From the NCBI GenBank assembly GCA_014653715.1, contig JACWEB010000004.1, positions 1-53,094 of the forward strand: 53,094 nucleotides of DNA. Reading direction: 5' to 3'. Positions within the stretch are counted from its first letter, which is position 1; each line of letters opens with the position of its first letter. Below are positions 33,506 through 41,232 of this stretch, piece after piece. Source of the stretch: Pelagibacterales bacterium SAG-MED31 (lineage in GTDB: Bacteria; Pseudomonadota; Alphaproteobacteria; HIMB59; GCA-002718135). Made by a program: the position numbers and the translations under genes. The notes beneath the pieces were generated by a model. It was not told the origin of the DNA and did not search any database. It worked only from the letters and a program-made list of their open reading frames with translations.

Positions 33506-34864
33506 ATGGCAAAGAAAATTAAAAATAAAAAAGGTGAAAATGAAAAAAGTATTCTAGGTAAAAATGCTATTTTTACTCCTAATGTAATTAACGACATCCA
33601 TATTAAGTCTCAACTTGGACGTTATCGTATGCGCGGAATGGCACTAATGAAAAAAATTCCTCACTGGGATGACCTTACCTTCTTACCCGGAACTCTTACA
33701 AGGTTCGTTATTGAGGGATATAGAGAAAAGTGTGAAACAAAGACTGTAATTGGACCCAATTGTAAAAATCCTGTTAAGCTTGATATCCCAATTTATATTA
33801 CTAGCATGAGTTTTGGAGCCTTATCATATGAAGCTAAAACTGCTTTAGCTAGAGGAGCAACAATGGCTGGAAGTGCAACTTGCTCTGGTGAAGGTGGAAT
33901 GATACCAGATGAAAGACGATATTCAGAATTATGGTATTATCAATGTATTCAATCTCGTTATGGATTTAACCCTCATCATGCACAGTTAGCTGATGGGATA
34001 GAGGTGTTTATTGGCCAGGGCCAAAAAGTTGGAATGGGCGGTCATCTAATGGGTCAAAAAGTAACTGATCAAGTAGCAGAAATGAGATCATTGCCTGCAG
34101 GTATTGATCAACGTTCCCCAGCTAGACATCCTGATTGGCTAGGCCCTGATGATTTGGCACTGAAAGTTGAAGAGCTGCGAGAACTAACTGACAATCAAGT
34201 TCCAATACAATTAAAACTTGGCGCAGCAAAAGTTTATGATGATGTTCGTATGGCTGCCAAATGTAATCCTGACTCAATTTATTTGGATTGCATGGAAGGA
34301 TCTACTGGAGCTGGCCCTCATATTGCGGCGGCTAACACAGGAATTCCTGGAATTGCAGCAGTTAGAGAAGCAAGAAGAGCTTTGGATGATGTTGGTAAAA
34401 CTGGAGAAGTGTCACTAGTTTTTGCGGGAGGTATTAGAGATGGTGCAGATATGGCAAAAGCCTTAGCTTTAGGTGCTGATGCAATTGCAGTGGGCACTGG
34501 AGCATTGATTGCTTTGAATTGTAATAAAGATATCCCTGAAGCTGACTTTGAAAAAGAGTTAGGTGTTTCTGCTGGTGATTGTTATCATTGTCATACAGGA
34601 AGATGTCCAGTGGGTGTTGCAACTCAAGATCCAAAATTAAGAAAACGTCTAAATCCTGATGATGCAGCTTTAAGAGTATATAATTATTTACACTCAATGA
34701 CTCTAGAAGCACAATTACTTGCAAGAGCTTGTGGTAAAACAAATATTCATTCTTTAGAGCCAGAGGATTTAGCAGCATTAACAATGGAAGCATCGGCTTT
34801 AGCGAAAGTTCCTCTTGCAGGTACCGAATATACAGTTGGTGTCGATGATTATCATTCAATTTAG
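33506..34864 (+). CDS. mgsC: N-methylglutamate synthase subunit C-like (FMN/Fe-S glutamate-synthase domain)
   Basis: A 452-aa FMN-binding catalytic subunit like the central domain of glutamate synthase. It has SFGALSYEAKTALARGA, the SGEGGM segment, QLKLGAAKVYDDVRMA and the FMN-phosphate region FAGGIRDGADMAKALALGADAIAVGT. The cluster-type cysteines Cys359, Cys362 and Cys367 lie in GDCYHCHTGRCPVGVATQ, like the 3Fe-4S site of GltB. Separate A, B and C subunits beside a GmaS-like ligase are the hallmark of N-methylglutamate synthase rather than ammonia-assimilating GOGAT, although archaeal-type split GOGAT is an alternative. Confidence 0.87.
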   Translation: MAKKIKNKKGENEKSILGKNAIFTPNVINDIHIKSQLGRYRMRGMALMKKIPHWDDLTFLPGTLTRFVIEGYREKCETKTVIGPNCKNPVKLDIPIYITSMSFGALSYEAKTALARGATMAGSATCSGEGGMIPDERRYSELWYYQCIQSRYGFNPHHAQLADGIEVFIGQGQKVGMGGHLMGQKVTDQVAEMRSLPAGIDQRSPARHPDWLGPDDLALKVEELRELTDNQVPIQLKLGAAKVYDDVRMAAKCNPDSIYLDCMEGSTGAGPHIAAANTGIPGIAAVREARRALDDVGKTGEVSLVFAGGIRDGADMAKALALGADAIAVGTGALIALNCNKDIPEADFEKELGVSAGDCYHCHTGRCPVGVATQDPKLRKRLNPDDAALRVYNYLHSMTLEAQLLARACGKTNIHSLEPEDLAALTMEASALAKVPLAGTEYTVGVDDYHSI

Positions 34865-34873
34865 GAGAAGAGA

Positions 34874-35296
34874 ATGGCAAAGAAAAAAGTAAAAAAAACT
34901 ACAAAAGCTAAAAAAACTTCATCTAAAAAAGGATCAAAGGAATCAGGAATTAAAACTGCTAGAGAGAAGATGATAGGACAGCATATTGGTTATAGATATG
35001 ATGTTAATCTTCTCCCTGATTATAATAGACTCACTCCTTTTTTAAAAAAATATATTGAGCATATGGGATGGGACGACCTTAATTGGTTGGAAGATGTTCA
35101 TATGGGGTACGAGAATGGTAAACCTGCAGTATTTGATAGAAATATCAATGGTTGGGTGACTACTCCAAAGAATATGAAATTACCTAAAGGTCAACAAGAT
35201 AGGGATATGATTGCAAGAGAACTGTTAATTAAATTCCAAATGTCTCCAAATCATCCATTAGTTGTATTAAAAAAAGCTTACCAAAAATTTGATTAA
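34874..35296 (+). CDS. Conserved-looking unknown protein at end of the mgs operon
   Basis: A 140-aa protein with a strongly basic Lys-rich N-terminal tail (about 30 residues, Lys, Ser, Thr and Ala), followed by a compact region with conserved-looking aromatic and acidic residues (HIGYRYDVNLLPDYNRLTPF, YIEHMGWDDLNWLEDVHMGYENG). No cysteines or metal motif are visible, so it is not the zinc-binding delta subunit of sarcosine oxidase. It starts 9 nt after mgsC and must be co-transcribed. Its 3' end overlaps the convergent gene by 4 nt. I do not recognise the family. Confidence 0.75.
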   Translation: MAKKKVKKTTKAKKTSSKKGSKESGIKTAREKMIGQHIGYRYDVNLLPDYNRLTPFLKKYIEHMGWDDLNWLEDVHMGYENGKPAVFDRNINGWVTTPKNMKLPKGQQDRDMIARELLIKFQMSPNHPLVVLKKAYQKFD

Positions 35297-35838
35297 TTAA
35301 TTTTTTTTAGTCCTGTCTTAACAGGACTAAAATTTAATATTTCAATATCTTCACTTAAAGTTGGATTAAAAAAACGATTATGCCAAAAAGTATATTGCCA
35401 TTTAGAATTATTTTTTTTTAACTTAGTAACACTCACTGAAAAACTAAAACCAGTATCACGTTCAAAAAATTGAGCATTTACTTTTTTCTTTTTTAATAGA
35501 TCTTTTGCTATACTTGATTGATATGGAAATGTTGCAGTAAAAGAACCATCAAAATTTTTTGGAGTATTAAAATATTCAGAAGAAAAAAATTTGATAGCTT
35601 TATCAAATCGTGTTTCAGGATCATGAGTTTGTTTATGCATGAACTCAAACATTTTAGACGTATTTTCACAATCATCTTCAATTAAAATAGAACGAATATC
35701 TCCAATTTGAATGTTTGAGTTTAACTTTGAAAAGCTAGCAATGGTTCCCTCTGAAGGTTTGCCGCTGAACATTCTAAAATTACGTTGCCTAAGGCTGCAT
35801 TGCCAAATTACAAAATCACTCCAACCTATGCGTGCCAT
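35293..35838 (-). CDS. Unknown protein, 181 aa
   Basis: A soluble 181-aa protein with no signal peptide or membrane helix. The N-terminus MARIGWSDFVIWQCSLRQRN and a C-terminal Trp/Phe-rich strand region (WQYTFWHNRFFNP) look conserved and enzyme-like. I do not recognise the family. It is 18 nt downstream of the minus-strand glutamine-synthetase-like gene and is probably in an operon with it. It overlaps the end of the mgs operon in the opposite direction. Nitrogen-related function is suggested only by position. Confidence 0.75.
   Translation of the reverse strand: MARIGWSDFVIWQCSLRQRNFRMFSGKPSEGTIASFSKLNSNIQIGDIRSILIEDDCENTSKMFEFMHKQTHDPETRFDKAIKFFSSEYFNTPKNFDGSFTATFPYQSSIAKDLLKKKKVNAQFFERDTGFSFSVSVTKLKKNNSKWQYTFWHNRFFNPTLSEDIEILNFSPVKTGLKKIN
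35305..35332. terminator. Inverted repeat between convergent operons
   Basis: TTTTAGTCCTGT-CTTA-ACAGGACTAAAA is a perfect 12-bp stem with a 4-nt loop just after the mgs-operon stop codons. It lies inside the last codons of the convergent 181-aa gene. It may terminate the plus-strand operon; a clean U-run after the stem is missing. Confidence 0.55.
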
Positions 35839-35856
35839 TTTGACTATTATATCTTA

Positions 35857-37209
35857 TTAACAATCAAGAGTGTTATCTTTTTCCCATTGTGTAATAATAT
35901 TTTTTTTAATTGATTGCTTTGAGCCTTTGAAACCAATTTTTTTATTACTTGAAGAATTATATTTTTTAATCTCTATATTTTTAAGTTTAATATAAGAATT
36001 AATTGTTTCTTTACTAAATGCATCTTTTAGAACTTTACTTTTATTTAAATGTGATAAAGATTTTTCTAATGTCAGCGGTAGTTTTTTAGCTCCTTTAACC
36101 TTGTGACCATCTTTATACATATTTACGTTTATAGGCTTTCCAGGATTTCTTTTCTTTTCTATACCATCAATACCTGCGGCTAAAATACCAGCTTGTAATA
36201 AATATGGGTTAGTAGCGCCGTCCATAAGTCGTAACTCAAATCTACCTGAACCAGGCACTCTTATCATATGAGTTCTATTATTTCCTGAATAAGTAATTGT
36301 ATTGGGCGCCCAAGTTGCGCCTGACGCTGTCACTGGAGCATTTATTCTTTTGTAACTATTTATAGTTGGATTAAACCATGCAGTTAACGCTTCTGCAGAA
36401 TTTATTATACCACCCATAAAATTATAAGCTGTTTTAGATAATCCTAAATTATCTGATTTATCAGCAAATAAATTTTTTCCTTTATTATCCCAAATAGATA
36501 AATGGGCATGACAACCATTACCAGTTTTATTTAAAAAAGGTTTTGGCATAAAAGTTGCACGTAAACCTTTTTTTTCAGCAAGAGTTCGAACCATAAATTT
36601 AAAAAAAACATGACGGTCTGCTGTTTGAAGGCAATCTGAAAAATCCCAATTCATCTCAAATTGTCCATTTGCATCCTCATGATCATTTTGATATGGTCCC
36701 CAGCCAAGCATAATCATACTGTCACAGATAGCTCTGATTAAATCGTATTGACGCATTAGAGCTGATTGATCATAACAAGGTTTATCAGCAATATCATTTT
36801 GATCAGCTATTGAATTCCCATCGGGCGTTATTAGAAAGTATTCACACTCTACCCCACTTTTTAAATTCATATTTTTTTTTGCTAATCTATTTATTTGATT
36901 ACGAAGCATAACTCGTGGTGAGGAAGCTACTGGCTTACCATTCATCCATAAATCTGCAGCCAACCAACCAACATCTGTTTGCCATGGAAGTTGTATTAAA
37001 CTTTTAGGATCAGGAATTGCAGCCATATCTGGGTCTGATGGCGACATATCTAGATAAGTTGAAAAACCTGCAAAACCCGCACCTTCTTTTTGCATTTCTT
37101 TAATAGATCCTGCTGGAACTAATTTAGAACGCAGCACACCAAAGAAATCAACATAACTGATTAAGAAGTATTTTATTTTTCTTTTCTTTGCTTCCTTTTG
37201 TAAATCCAT
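35857..37209 (-). CDS. Glutamine-synthetase-family ligase (GlnT/GmaS type)
   Basis: A ~450-aa ATP-dependent ligase. The track begins at 37221, but that ATG is followed by a GGGGGG run which is a good ribosome site for the in-frame ATG at 37209. Motifs are EGAGFAGFSTYLDMSPSDPDM, SGVECEYFLI, NDHEDANGQFEMNW, KPFLNKTGNGCHAHLSIW and the C-terminal RFELRLMDGATNPYL. This is the GlnT/type III-like subgroup that includes both ammonia- and methylamine-using enzymes. It is divergent from amt with a shared 222-nt control region, as expected for nitrogen-scavenging genes. It may be the true GmaS or a glutamine synthetase; sequence inspection cannot decide. Confidence 0.82.
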   Translation of the reverse strand: MDLQKEAKKRKIKYFLISYVDFFGVLRSKLVPAGSIKEMQKEGAGFAGFSTYLDMSPSDPDMAAIPDPKSLIQLPWQTDVGWLAADLWMNGKPVASSPRVMLRNQINRLAKKNMNLKSGVECEYFLITPDGNSIADQNDIADKPCYDQSALMRQYDLIRAICDSMIMLGWGPYQNDHEDANGQFEMNWDFSDCLQTADRHVFFKFMVRTLAEKKGLRATFMPKPFLNKTGNGCHAHLSIWDNKGKNLFADKSDNLGLSKTAYNFMGGIINSAEALTAWFNPTINSYKRINAPVTASGATWAPNTITYSGNNRTHMIRVPGSGRFELRLMDGATNPYLLQAGILAAGIDGIEKKRNPGKPINVNMYKDGHKVKGAKKLPLTLEKSLSHLNKSKVLKDAFSKETINSYIKLKNIEIKKYNSSSNKKIGFKGSKQSIKKNIITQWEKDNTLDC

Positions 37210-37350
37210 ATTCCCCCCCATTATACTTATGTAATTTTGATTTATTTATAGGTTATTTGAAATTAAGAGTAGCTTTATTTATTTCATATAACAAAATAAA
37301 TTAAGGATTTTATTAAGATAATTCACATATAATCAAGCTTTTAAGCCGAA

Positions 37351-37378
37351 AAAAAGATTATTTTCTTAGAATCTTTTT
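37351..37378. promoter_or_regulatory. Hairpin in the amt leader region
   Basis: AAAAAGATT-(10 nt)-AATCTTTTT forms a 9-bp A/T-rich stem followed by TAATTTT, 54 nt upstream of the amt start. It could be a weak terminator or attenuator, or chance symmetry in a very AT-rich divergent region. The rest of the 222-nt glnT-like/amt gap (37210-37431) shows no other clear element. Confidence 0.3.
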
Positions 37379-37431
37379 AATTTTAAATTAAAGTTAATTA
37401 CTTTTTAATTTATTTCTCGAAAGGGGGTAAC

Positions 37432-38724
37432 ATGACTTTAGAGGAATTAAATATCTTTGTCACCACCCAAGCTAATGTTGGTATGGAAGCTTATTATTGG
37501 TGGTGTACTGGATTTATGATTATCATCCATGTTGGGTTTCTAATGTATGAAGTTGGTGCAACAAGAATGAAGAATGCAGTTTCTTCAGGAGTTAAAAACT
37601 TGTTAGCTTTTGCATTTATGATACCAACTTTTTGGTTATTTGGATGGTGGATCTACTTAGTAATGTATAATGGTTTTATTCCATCTGATTCTGGTTATGG
37701 AGCTACTTATGGTCTACCATGGGATGTATCTATGGGACCTATGCTGAGTGATCAAGCAACCGGCGTATTCTGGGCAGCATTTACTTTGTTTGCTTGTACA
37801 ACTGCATCAATTTTTTCAGGTGCTGTTATTGAGCGAATAAGAATTAGTGCTTTTGTTTTTCTTGCAGTAATCTTAGGATCTGTTGTTTGGATCTGGGGTG
37901 CTGCTTGGGGATGGCATGGTGCAGGATGGTTAGTAGTTAACTGGGGGTATCATGATGTTGCTGCAGCAGGTGTGGTACACACTATTGCAGGCTTTTTCGC
38001 ATTTGGTGTTTTGCTGAATTTAGGTCCAAGAATTGGAAAATACAATGAAGATGGATCTGCTAATGAAATTGAGGGACACAGTTTAGTTTCTTCATTTGTT
38101 GGTCTCCTGATGCTTATAGTTGGTTTCTTTGGTTTTTTAGGCGCTTGTCTAATTTGGGGAGCTTCTGACTTAGGTGGATGGACCAATATCTATGGAGCTC
38201 CTGCTACATTATCTTCATTTGCATTCAACACACTTATGGGCTTAGCCGGAGGAATGATTGGTGCTTTTTGGTGGAGTAAAGGTAATCCATTTTGGATGAT
38301 GTCTGGAGGTCTAGCAGGCATATTTATTTGTGCTGCTGGTCTAGATATATGGTATCCAGGGTTTGCATTTGTTTTAGGTATTATAGCTGGATGTGTGGTC
38401 ATCCCTGCAAATAACTGGCTCCATAATACTTTTAAAATAGATGATTGTGTAGGAGCTGTTTCTATTCATGGTGTTTGTGGATTTTTAGGGGTTGTTGTAG
38501 TAGGTATTTTTGCTGCAGGATTTCCTGGACCTGAGGGAATACCTCCGACATCATTTTTAGGTCAGCTAATTGGAGCAATAGTAATGCTATTGGTTGGTTT
38601 TATTCCAGGATATGGCTTATCTTTTATAATGAAATCAATGGGTTGGTTAAGAGTTCCTGATGAGGTTCAAGCTGCTGGTATTGACAGTGCTGAACTAAAT
38701 TTAAGAGCTTACGCCGATAAATAA
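37432..38724 (+). CDS. amt: Ammonium/methylammonium transporter
   Basis: A 430-aa Amt channel-like inner-membrane protein with about eleven helices. The pore residues are present: Asp175 (YHDVAAAGVVH), the twin histidines His183 (VVH) and His346 (SIHGVCG), and the periplasmic aromatic gate region with Trp and Phe. Amt imports ammonium and also methylammonium. Next to two GmaS/GlnT-type ligases and mgsABC, methylamine uptake or recapture of released ammonium both fit. It has a strong AAAGGGGG ribosome site. No GlnK gene is adjacent; instead a single-helix microprotein follows after 19 nt. Confidence 0.93.
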   Translation: MTLEELNIFVTTQANVGMEAYYWWCTGFMIIIHVGFLMYEVGATRMKNAVSSGVKNLLAFAFMIPTFWLFGWWIYLVMYNGFIPSDSGYGATYGLPWDVSMGPMLSDQATGVFWAAFTLFACTTASIFSGAVIERIRISAFVFLAVILGSVVWIWGAAWGWHGAGWLVVNWGYHDVAAAGVVHTIAGFFAFGVLLNLGPRIGKYNEDGSANEIEGHSLVSSFVGLLMLIVGFFGFLGACLIWGASDLGGWTNIYGAPATLSSFAFNTLMGLAGGMIGAFWWSKGNPFWMMSGGLAGIFICAAGLDIWYPGFAFVLGIIAGCVVIPANNWLHNTFKIDDCVGAVSIHGVCGFLGVVVVGIFAAGFPGPEGIPPTSFLGQLIGAIVMLLVGFIPGYGLSFIMKSMGWLRVPDEVQAAGIDSAELNLRAYADK

Positions 38725-38743
38725 GTAAAGAAAGGAATTTATT

Positions 38744-38917
38744 ATGAATTCATGGCCGGGACCAGAAAATAGTTGGGAAGGTGTTGATGCTTATTTTACA
38801 TGGGCTGACTCACCTGGAATGCTTGTTTTTATTGTTCTTGTAATGTGCGCTATAATGATTGGTATCATTTGGTCAGCAGCAAGACATGAGAGCGACGTAG
38901 CTGACAAGCATAAGTAA
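38744..38917 (+). CDS. 57-aa single-helix membrane microprotein downstream of amt
   Basis: Not in the ORF track. ATG at 38744 with AAAGGA upstream opens a 57-aa frame. It has an acidic N-terminus (NSWPGPENSWEGVDAYFTW), one hydrophobic helix (MLVFIVLVMCAIMIGIIWSA) and a polar charged tail (ARHESDVADKHK). It starts 19 nt after the amt stop and ends just before a perfect palindrome, so amt and this gene look like a two-gene unit. It may be a small accessory subunit or regulator of the transporter. Function is unknown. Confidence 0.75.
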   Translation: MNSWPGPENSWEGVDAYFTWADSPGMLVFIVLVMCAIMIGIIWSAARHESDVADKHK

Positions 38918-38928
38918 ATTATTAAATA

Positions 38929-38950
38929 AAGGGCAGGTATACCTGCCCTT
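38929..38950. terminator. Palindrome ending the amt unit
   Basis: AAGGGCAGGTATACCTGCCCTT is a perfect 22-bp GC-rich palindrome, 11 nt after the microprotein stop. It most likely ends the amt transcript or protects its 3' end. There is no long U-run. Confidence 0.7.
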
Positions 38951-38958
38951 AAAAACAC

Positions 38959-39126
38959 ATGAATTATTTAGTTGTTCAATCTTTTTTTGAAAATATTTTT
39001 TCTTTAGTTTTAGAGTACAGAATAGCTTTAGGAATATTTTGGTTTGTTTTTTTTGGATACTTTCTATGGAGGTTATCGAAAAAAGATAATGATTTTGTTT
39101 TGAAAGATTTTTTTAAGAAAAAATAA
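38959..39126 (+). CDS. 55-aa small membrane protein
   Basis: Not in the ORF track. The ATG at 38959 gives 55 residues: a short amphipathic start, one hydrophobic aromatic segment (IALGIFWFVFFGYFLW) and a basic tail (DFFKKK). It begins only 8 nt after the palindrome and has no strong ribosome site, so it may be a chance frame in AT-rich DNA. The regular membrane-protein pattern is the only support. Confidence 0.4.
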   Translation: MNYLVVQSFFENIFSLVLEYRIALGIFWFVFFGYFLWRLSKKDNDFVLKDFFKKK

Positions 39127-39128
39127 AT

Positions 39129-39374
39129 TTATTTTTTATTTAAAAAGGAAATTATAAATAGGTATATTAAACTTAACATTCCACAAAATACTGAGGCAAA
39201 AAAAATTGTACTAAGTGTAAAAAATAACACAGATAGATTTTCTATTTTGGAAAAAAAGATCGGTGTGTTTAATGTTTGATCAACAAAACACATAAAAGTA
39301 ATTACAAAAAAAGCTAAAAGAAAGCTTCTTTTATAATACTTAGACCAGTTTTCCCCAAAAAATCTTATATTCAT
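39129..39374 (-). CDS. Small two-helix membrane protein
   Basis: An 81-aa frame with a basic N-terminus (RFFGENWSKYYKR) and two long hydrophobic segments (SFLLAFFVITFMCFV and a C-terminal Phe/Ile-rich helix), ending in NKK. It fills the gap between the amt unit and the DMT genes and is convergent with the 55-aa frame. I do not recognise it; a real small membrane protein is more likely than not, given the charge pattern. Confidence 0.45.
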   Translation of the reverse strand: MNIRFFGENWSKYYKRSFLLAFFVITFMCFVDQTLNTPIFFSKIENLSVLFFTLSTIFFASVFCGMLSLIYLFIISFLNKK

Positions 39375-39484
39375 AAATAGATATTATATCATATAAAAAT
39401 TTGTTAAAATAATTTAATTATAAAATTATCTAGACTCTTCTTGAGTTTTAGAAATGTTTTTTACTTATAGATTTTAAAATAAAT

Positions 39485-40330
39485 ATGAAAGCAATAGCAC
39501 TTAACATATCGGCATGGATGCTTTTACCATTTATGGATGGATTGGCTAAATTTTTAAGTCAAGATATCCATTTTTTGCAAGTTGTGTGGGGTAGATATTT
39601 TTTTATGGCTTTTTTTAGTATAATTATTACTTTTATATTTTTTAATAGACATTTTAATTTTCCAAAAGGGATTCAAATTCAAATTTTTAGAAGTCTATTT
39701 TTATTTTTATCTACAGTATTTTTTTTCTACGCTATCTCTGTAATATCATTACCTGAAGCTTTAACTCTTGCATTTATCTCTCCCATTATAGCCACCATAC
39801 TATCTGCTATAATATTAAAAGAAAAAGTAGGTCCTAGAAGATGGATAGCGGTTATCATGGGTTTTGTTGGAGTTTTATTTGTCATTAGACCAGGTTTTAA
39901 TGAGATTAATTTAGCTACTGTCGCTGCAGTTGGTGCAGGTGCTTGTTATGCATTTTATATAATTAGCACTAGAAAATTATCGTCTATCGATAGTCCTTTG
40001 ATGACTCTTATTTTTACGGGATTATCAGGAGCTATTGTAATTTCATTAATTGTCCCATTTTTTTGGACCTGGCTTTCGTTATCTCAGTGGTTATTGTTAA
40101 TTTCTCTTGCTGCCATAGGAACACTAGCTCATTTTTTACTTATTCTTTCTTTAAACTATGCTGAAGCATCAAAGTTGGCACCTTTAGCTTATTCTGAAAT
40201 TATAATGAATGTAGTAATTGGATATTATTTTTTTGGAGACTTTCCAAATCAGTGGATTTGGATTGGACTTTCAATAATCATTGCCAGTGGCGTATATATT
40301 TCGTTAAGAGAGAATAAAAAAAATAGATAA
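39485..40330 (+). CDS. EamA/DMT-family transporter (first of a pair)
   Basis: A 281-aa inner-membrane protein with ten hydrophobic helices in two repeated EamA halves. Characteristic DMT segments are ALTLAFISPIIATILSAIILKEKVGPRRWIAVIMGFVGVLFVIRPG and, in the second half, APLAYSEIIMNVVIGYYFFGD. Such proteins export or import small metabolites and amino acids. It lies 12 nt before a second DMT gene, so the two may act as a pair. The substrate is unknown. Confidence 0.87.
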   Translation: MKAIALNISAWMLLPFMDGLAKFLSQDIHFLQVVWGRYFFMAFFSIIITFIFFNRHFNFPKGIQIQIFRSLFLFLSTVFFFYAISVISLPEALTLAFISPIIATILSAIILKEKVGPRRWIAVIMGFVGVLFVIRPGFNEINLATVAAVGAGACYAFYIISTRKLSSIDSPLMTLIFTGLSGAIVISLIVPFFWTWLSLSQWLLLISLAAIGTLAHFLLILSLNYAEASKLAPLAYSEIIMNVVIGYYFFGDFPNQWIWIGLSIIIASGVYISLRENKKNR

Positions 40331-40342
40331 TTAGTTATTGCT

Positions 40343-41191
40343 ATGAGTAAAAGTGCGCAAGGTTTATTATGGACATTTTTTGGGGTAATTATTATTAGTC
40401 CTGACAGTCTTCTAATACGTTTATTAAATCTGACAGATTATAGTTTAATTTTTTATAGAAGTTTTTTTCCTGCAATAACCTTACTATTATTTATTTTTTG
40501 GTCTTATAAGAAGGAAACATTTAATGCGTTTCTCTTAATTGGGATCCCAGGCATTATATATGCTGTATTTTACGCAATAACTCATATTTGCTTTGTGTAT
40601 GCCATTCAATATACATCAGTTGCAAATACTTTAGTTATTGTAGCTGGCGCTCCTATTTTTGCTGCTTTATTTTCAATGCTATTTTTAAAGGAAAAACCAA
40701 CTTTATTTACGTGGATTATTATCATAGTCGCATTAGTAAGTATGTTTACGATAGGGTGGGGAAGTTATACCTCAACAGGTATTTTTGGAGATTTCATGGC
40801 ACTTATAGTCGCTATATCAATGGGCTCAAGTGGAGTATTAGTTAGATATTTTAGAAAAATAGACCTTGTTCCTGCTTGTTTACTGGGCTGTTTAATCGCA
40901 GGTTTGTATTCTCTTCCTTTTGAAATAGAATTTAATCTCAATTGGACACAAATTTTATATCTTTCATTAATGTGTTTTATAATGCTCCCCGTTCCTTTCA
41001 TTGTATTAACAATAGCACCTAGATATACACCTGCATATCAGGTTTATCTTATATTTTTACTTGAGAGTGTTTTTGGTACAGCTTGGGTATGGGTAGTTAT
41101 TAATGAAGTGCCATCTTTAAATACTATTATTGGAGGATTTACGCTTCTATCTTCAGTATTAATATATACGGTCATAGAGACAAGAAAGTAA
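40343..41191 (+). CDS. EamA/DMT-family transporter (second of a pair)
   Basis: A 282-aa ten-helix EamA protein. DMT hallmarks are QYTSVANTLVIVAGAPIFAALFSMLFLKEKP in the first half and APRYTPAYQVYLIFLLESVFGTAWVWVV in the second. It follows the first DMT gene by 12 nt. It has no close identity with its neighbour beyond the family pattern, so it is not a recent duplicate. A gamma-butyrobetaine-hydroxylase-like gene follows after 41 nt, which might hint at a quaternary-amine or amino-acid derivative as cargo. Confidence 0.85.
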   Translation: MSKSAQGLLWTFFGVIIISPDSLLIRLLNLTDYSLIFYRSFFPAITLLLFIFWSYKKETFNAFLLIGIPGIIYAVFYAITHICFVYAIQYTSVANTLVIVAGAPIFAALFSMLFLKEKPTLFTWIIIIVALVSMFTIGWGSYTSTGIFGDFMALIVAISMGSSGVLVRYFRKIDLVPACLLGCLIAGLYSLPFEIEFNLNWTQILYLSLMCFIMLPVPFIVLTIAPRYTPAYQVYLIFLLESVFGTAWVWVVINEVPSLNTIIGGFTLLSSVLIYTVIETRK

Positions 41192-41232
41192 AATTTAATT
41201 GAAGAATGAATAAAATTTAAATATATTTTTTT

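Noticed and set aside
34434-34880. 148-aa minus-strand ORF inside mgsC
   Set aside because: It is a shadow of a strongly conserved FMN subunit gene, has low-complexity Leu/His-rich sequence and no ribosome site.
39985-41001. Minus- and plus-strand ORFs inside the two DMT genes
   Set aside because: They run in other frames of clear membrane-protein genes and have no domain pattern.
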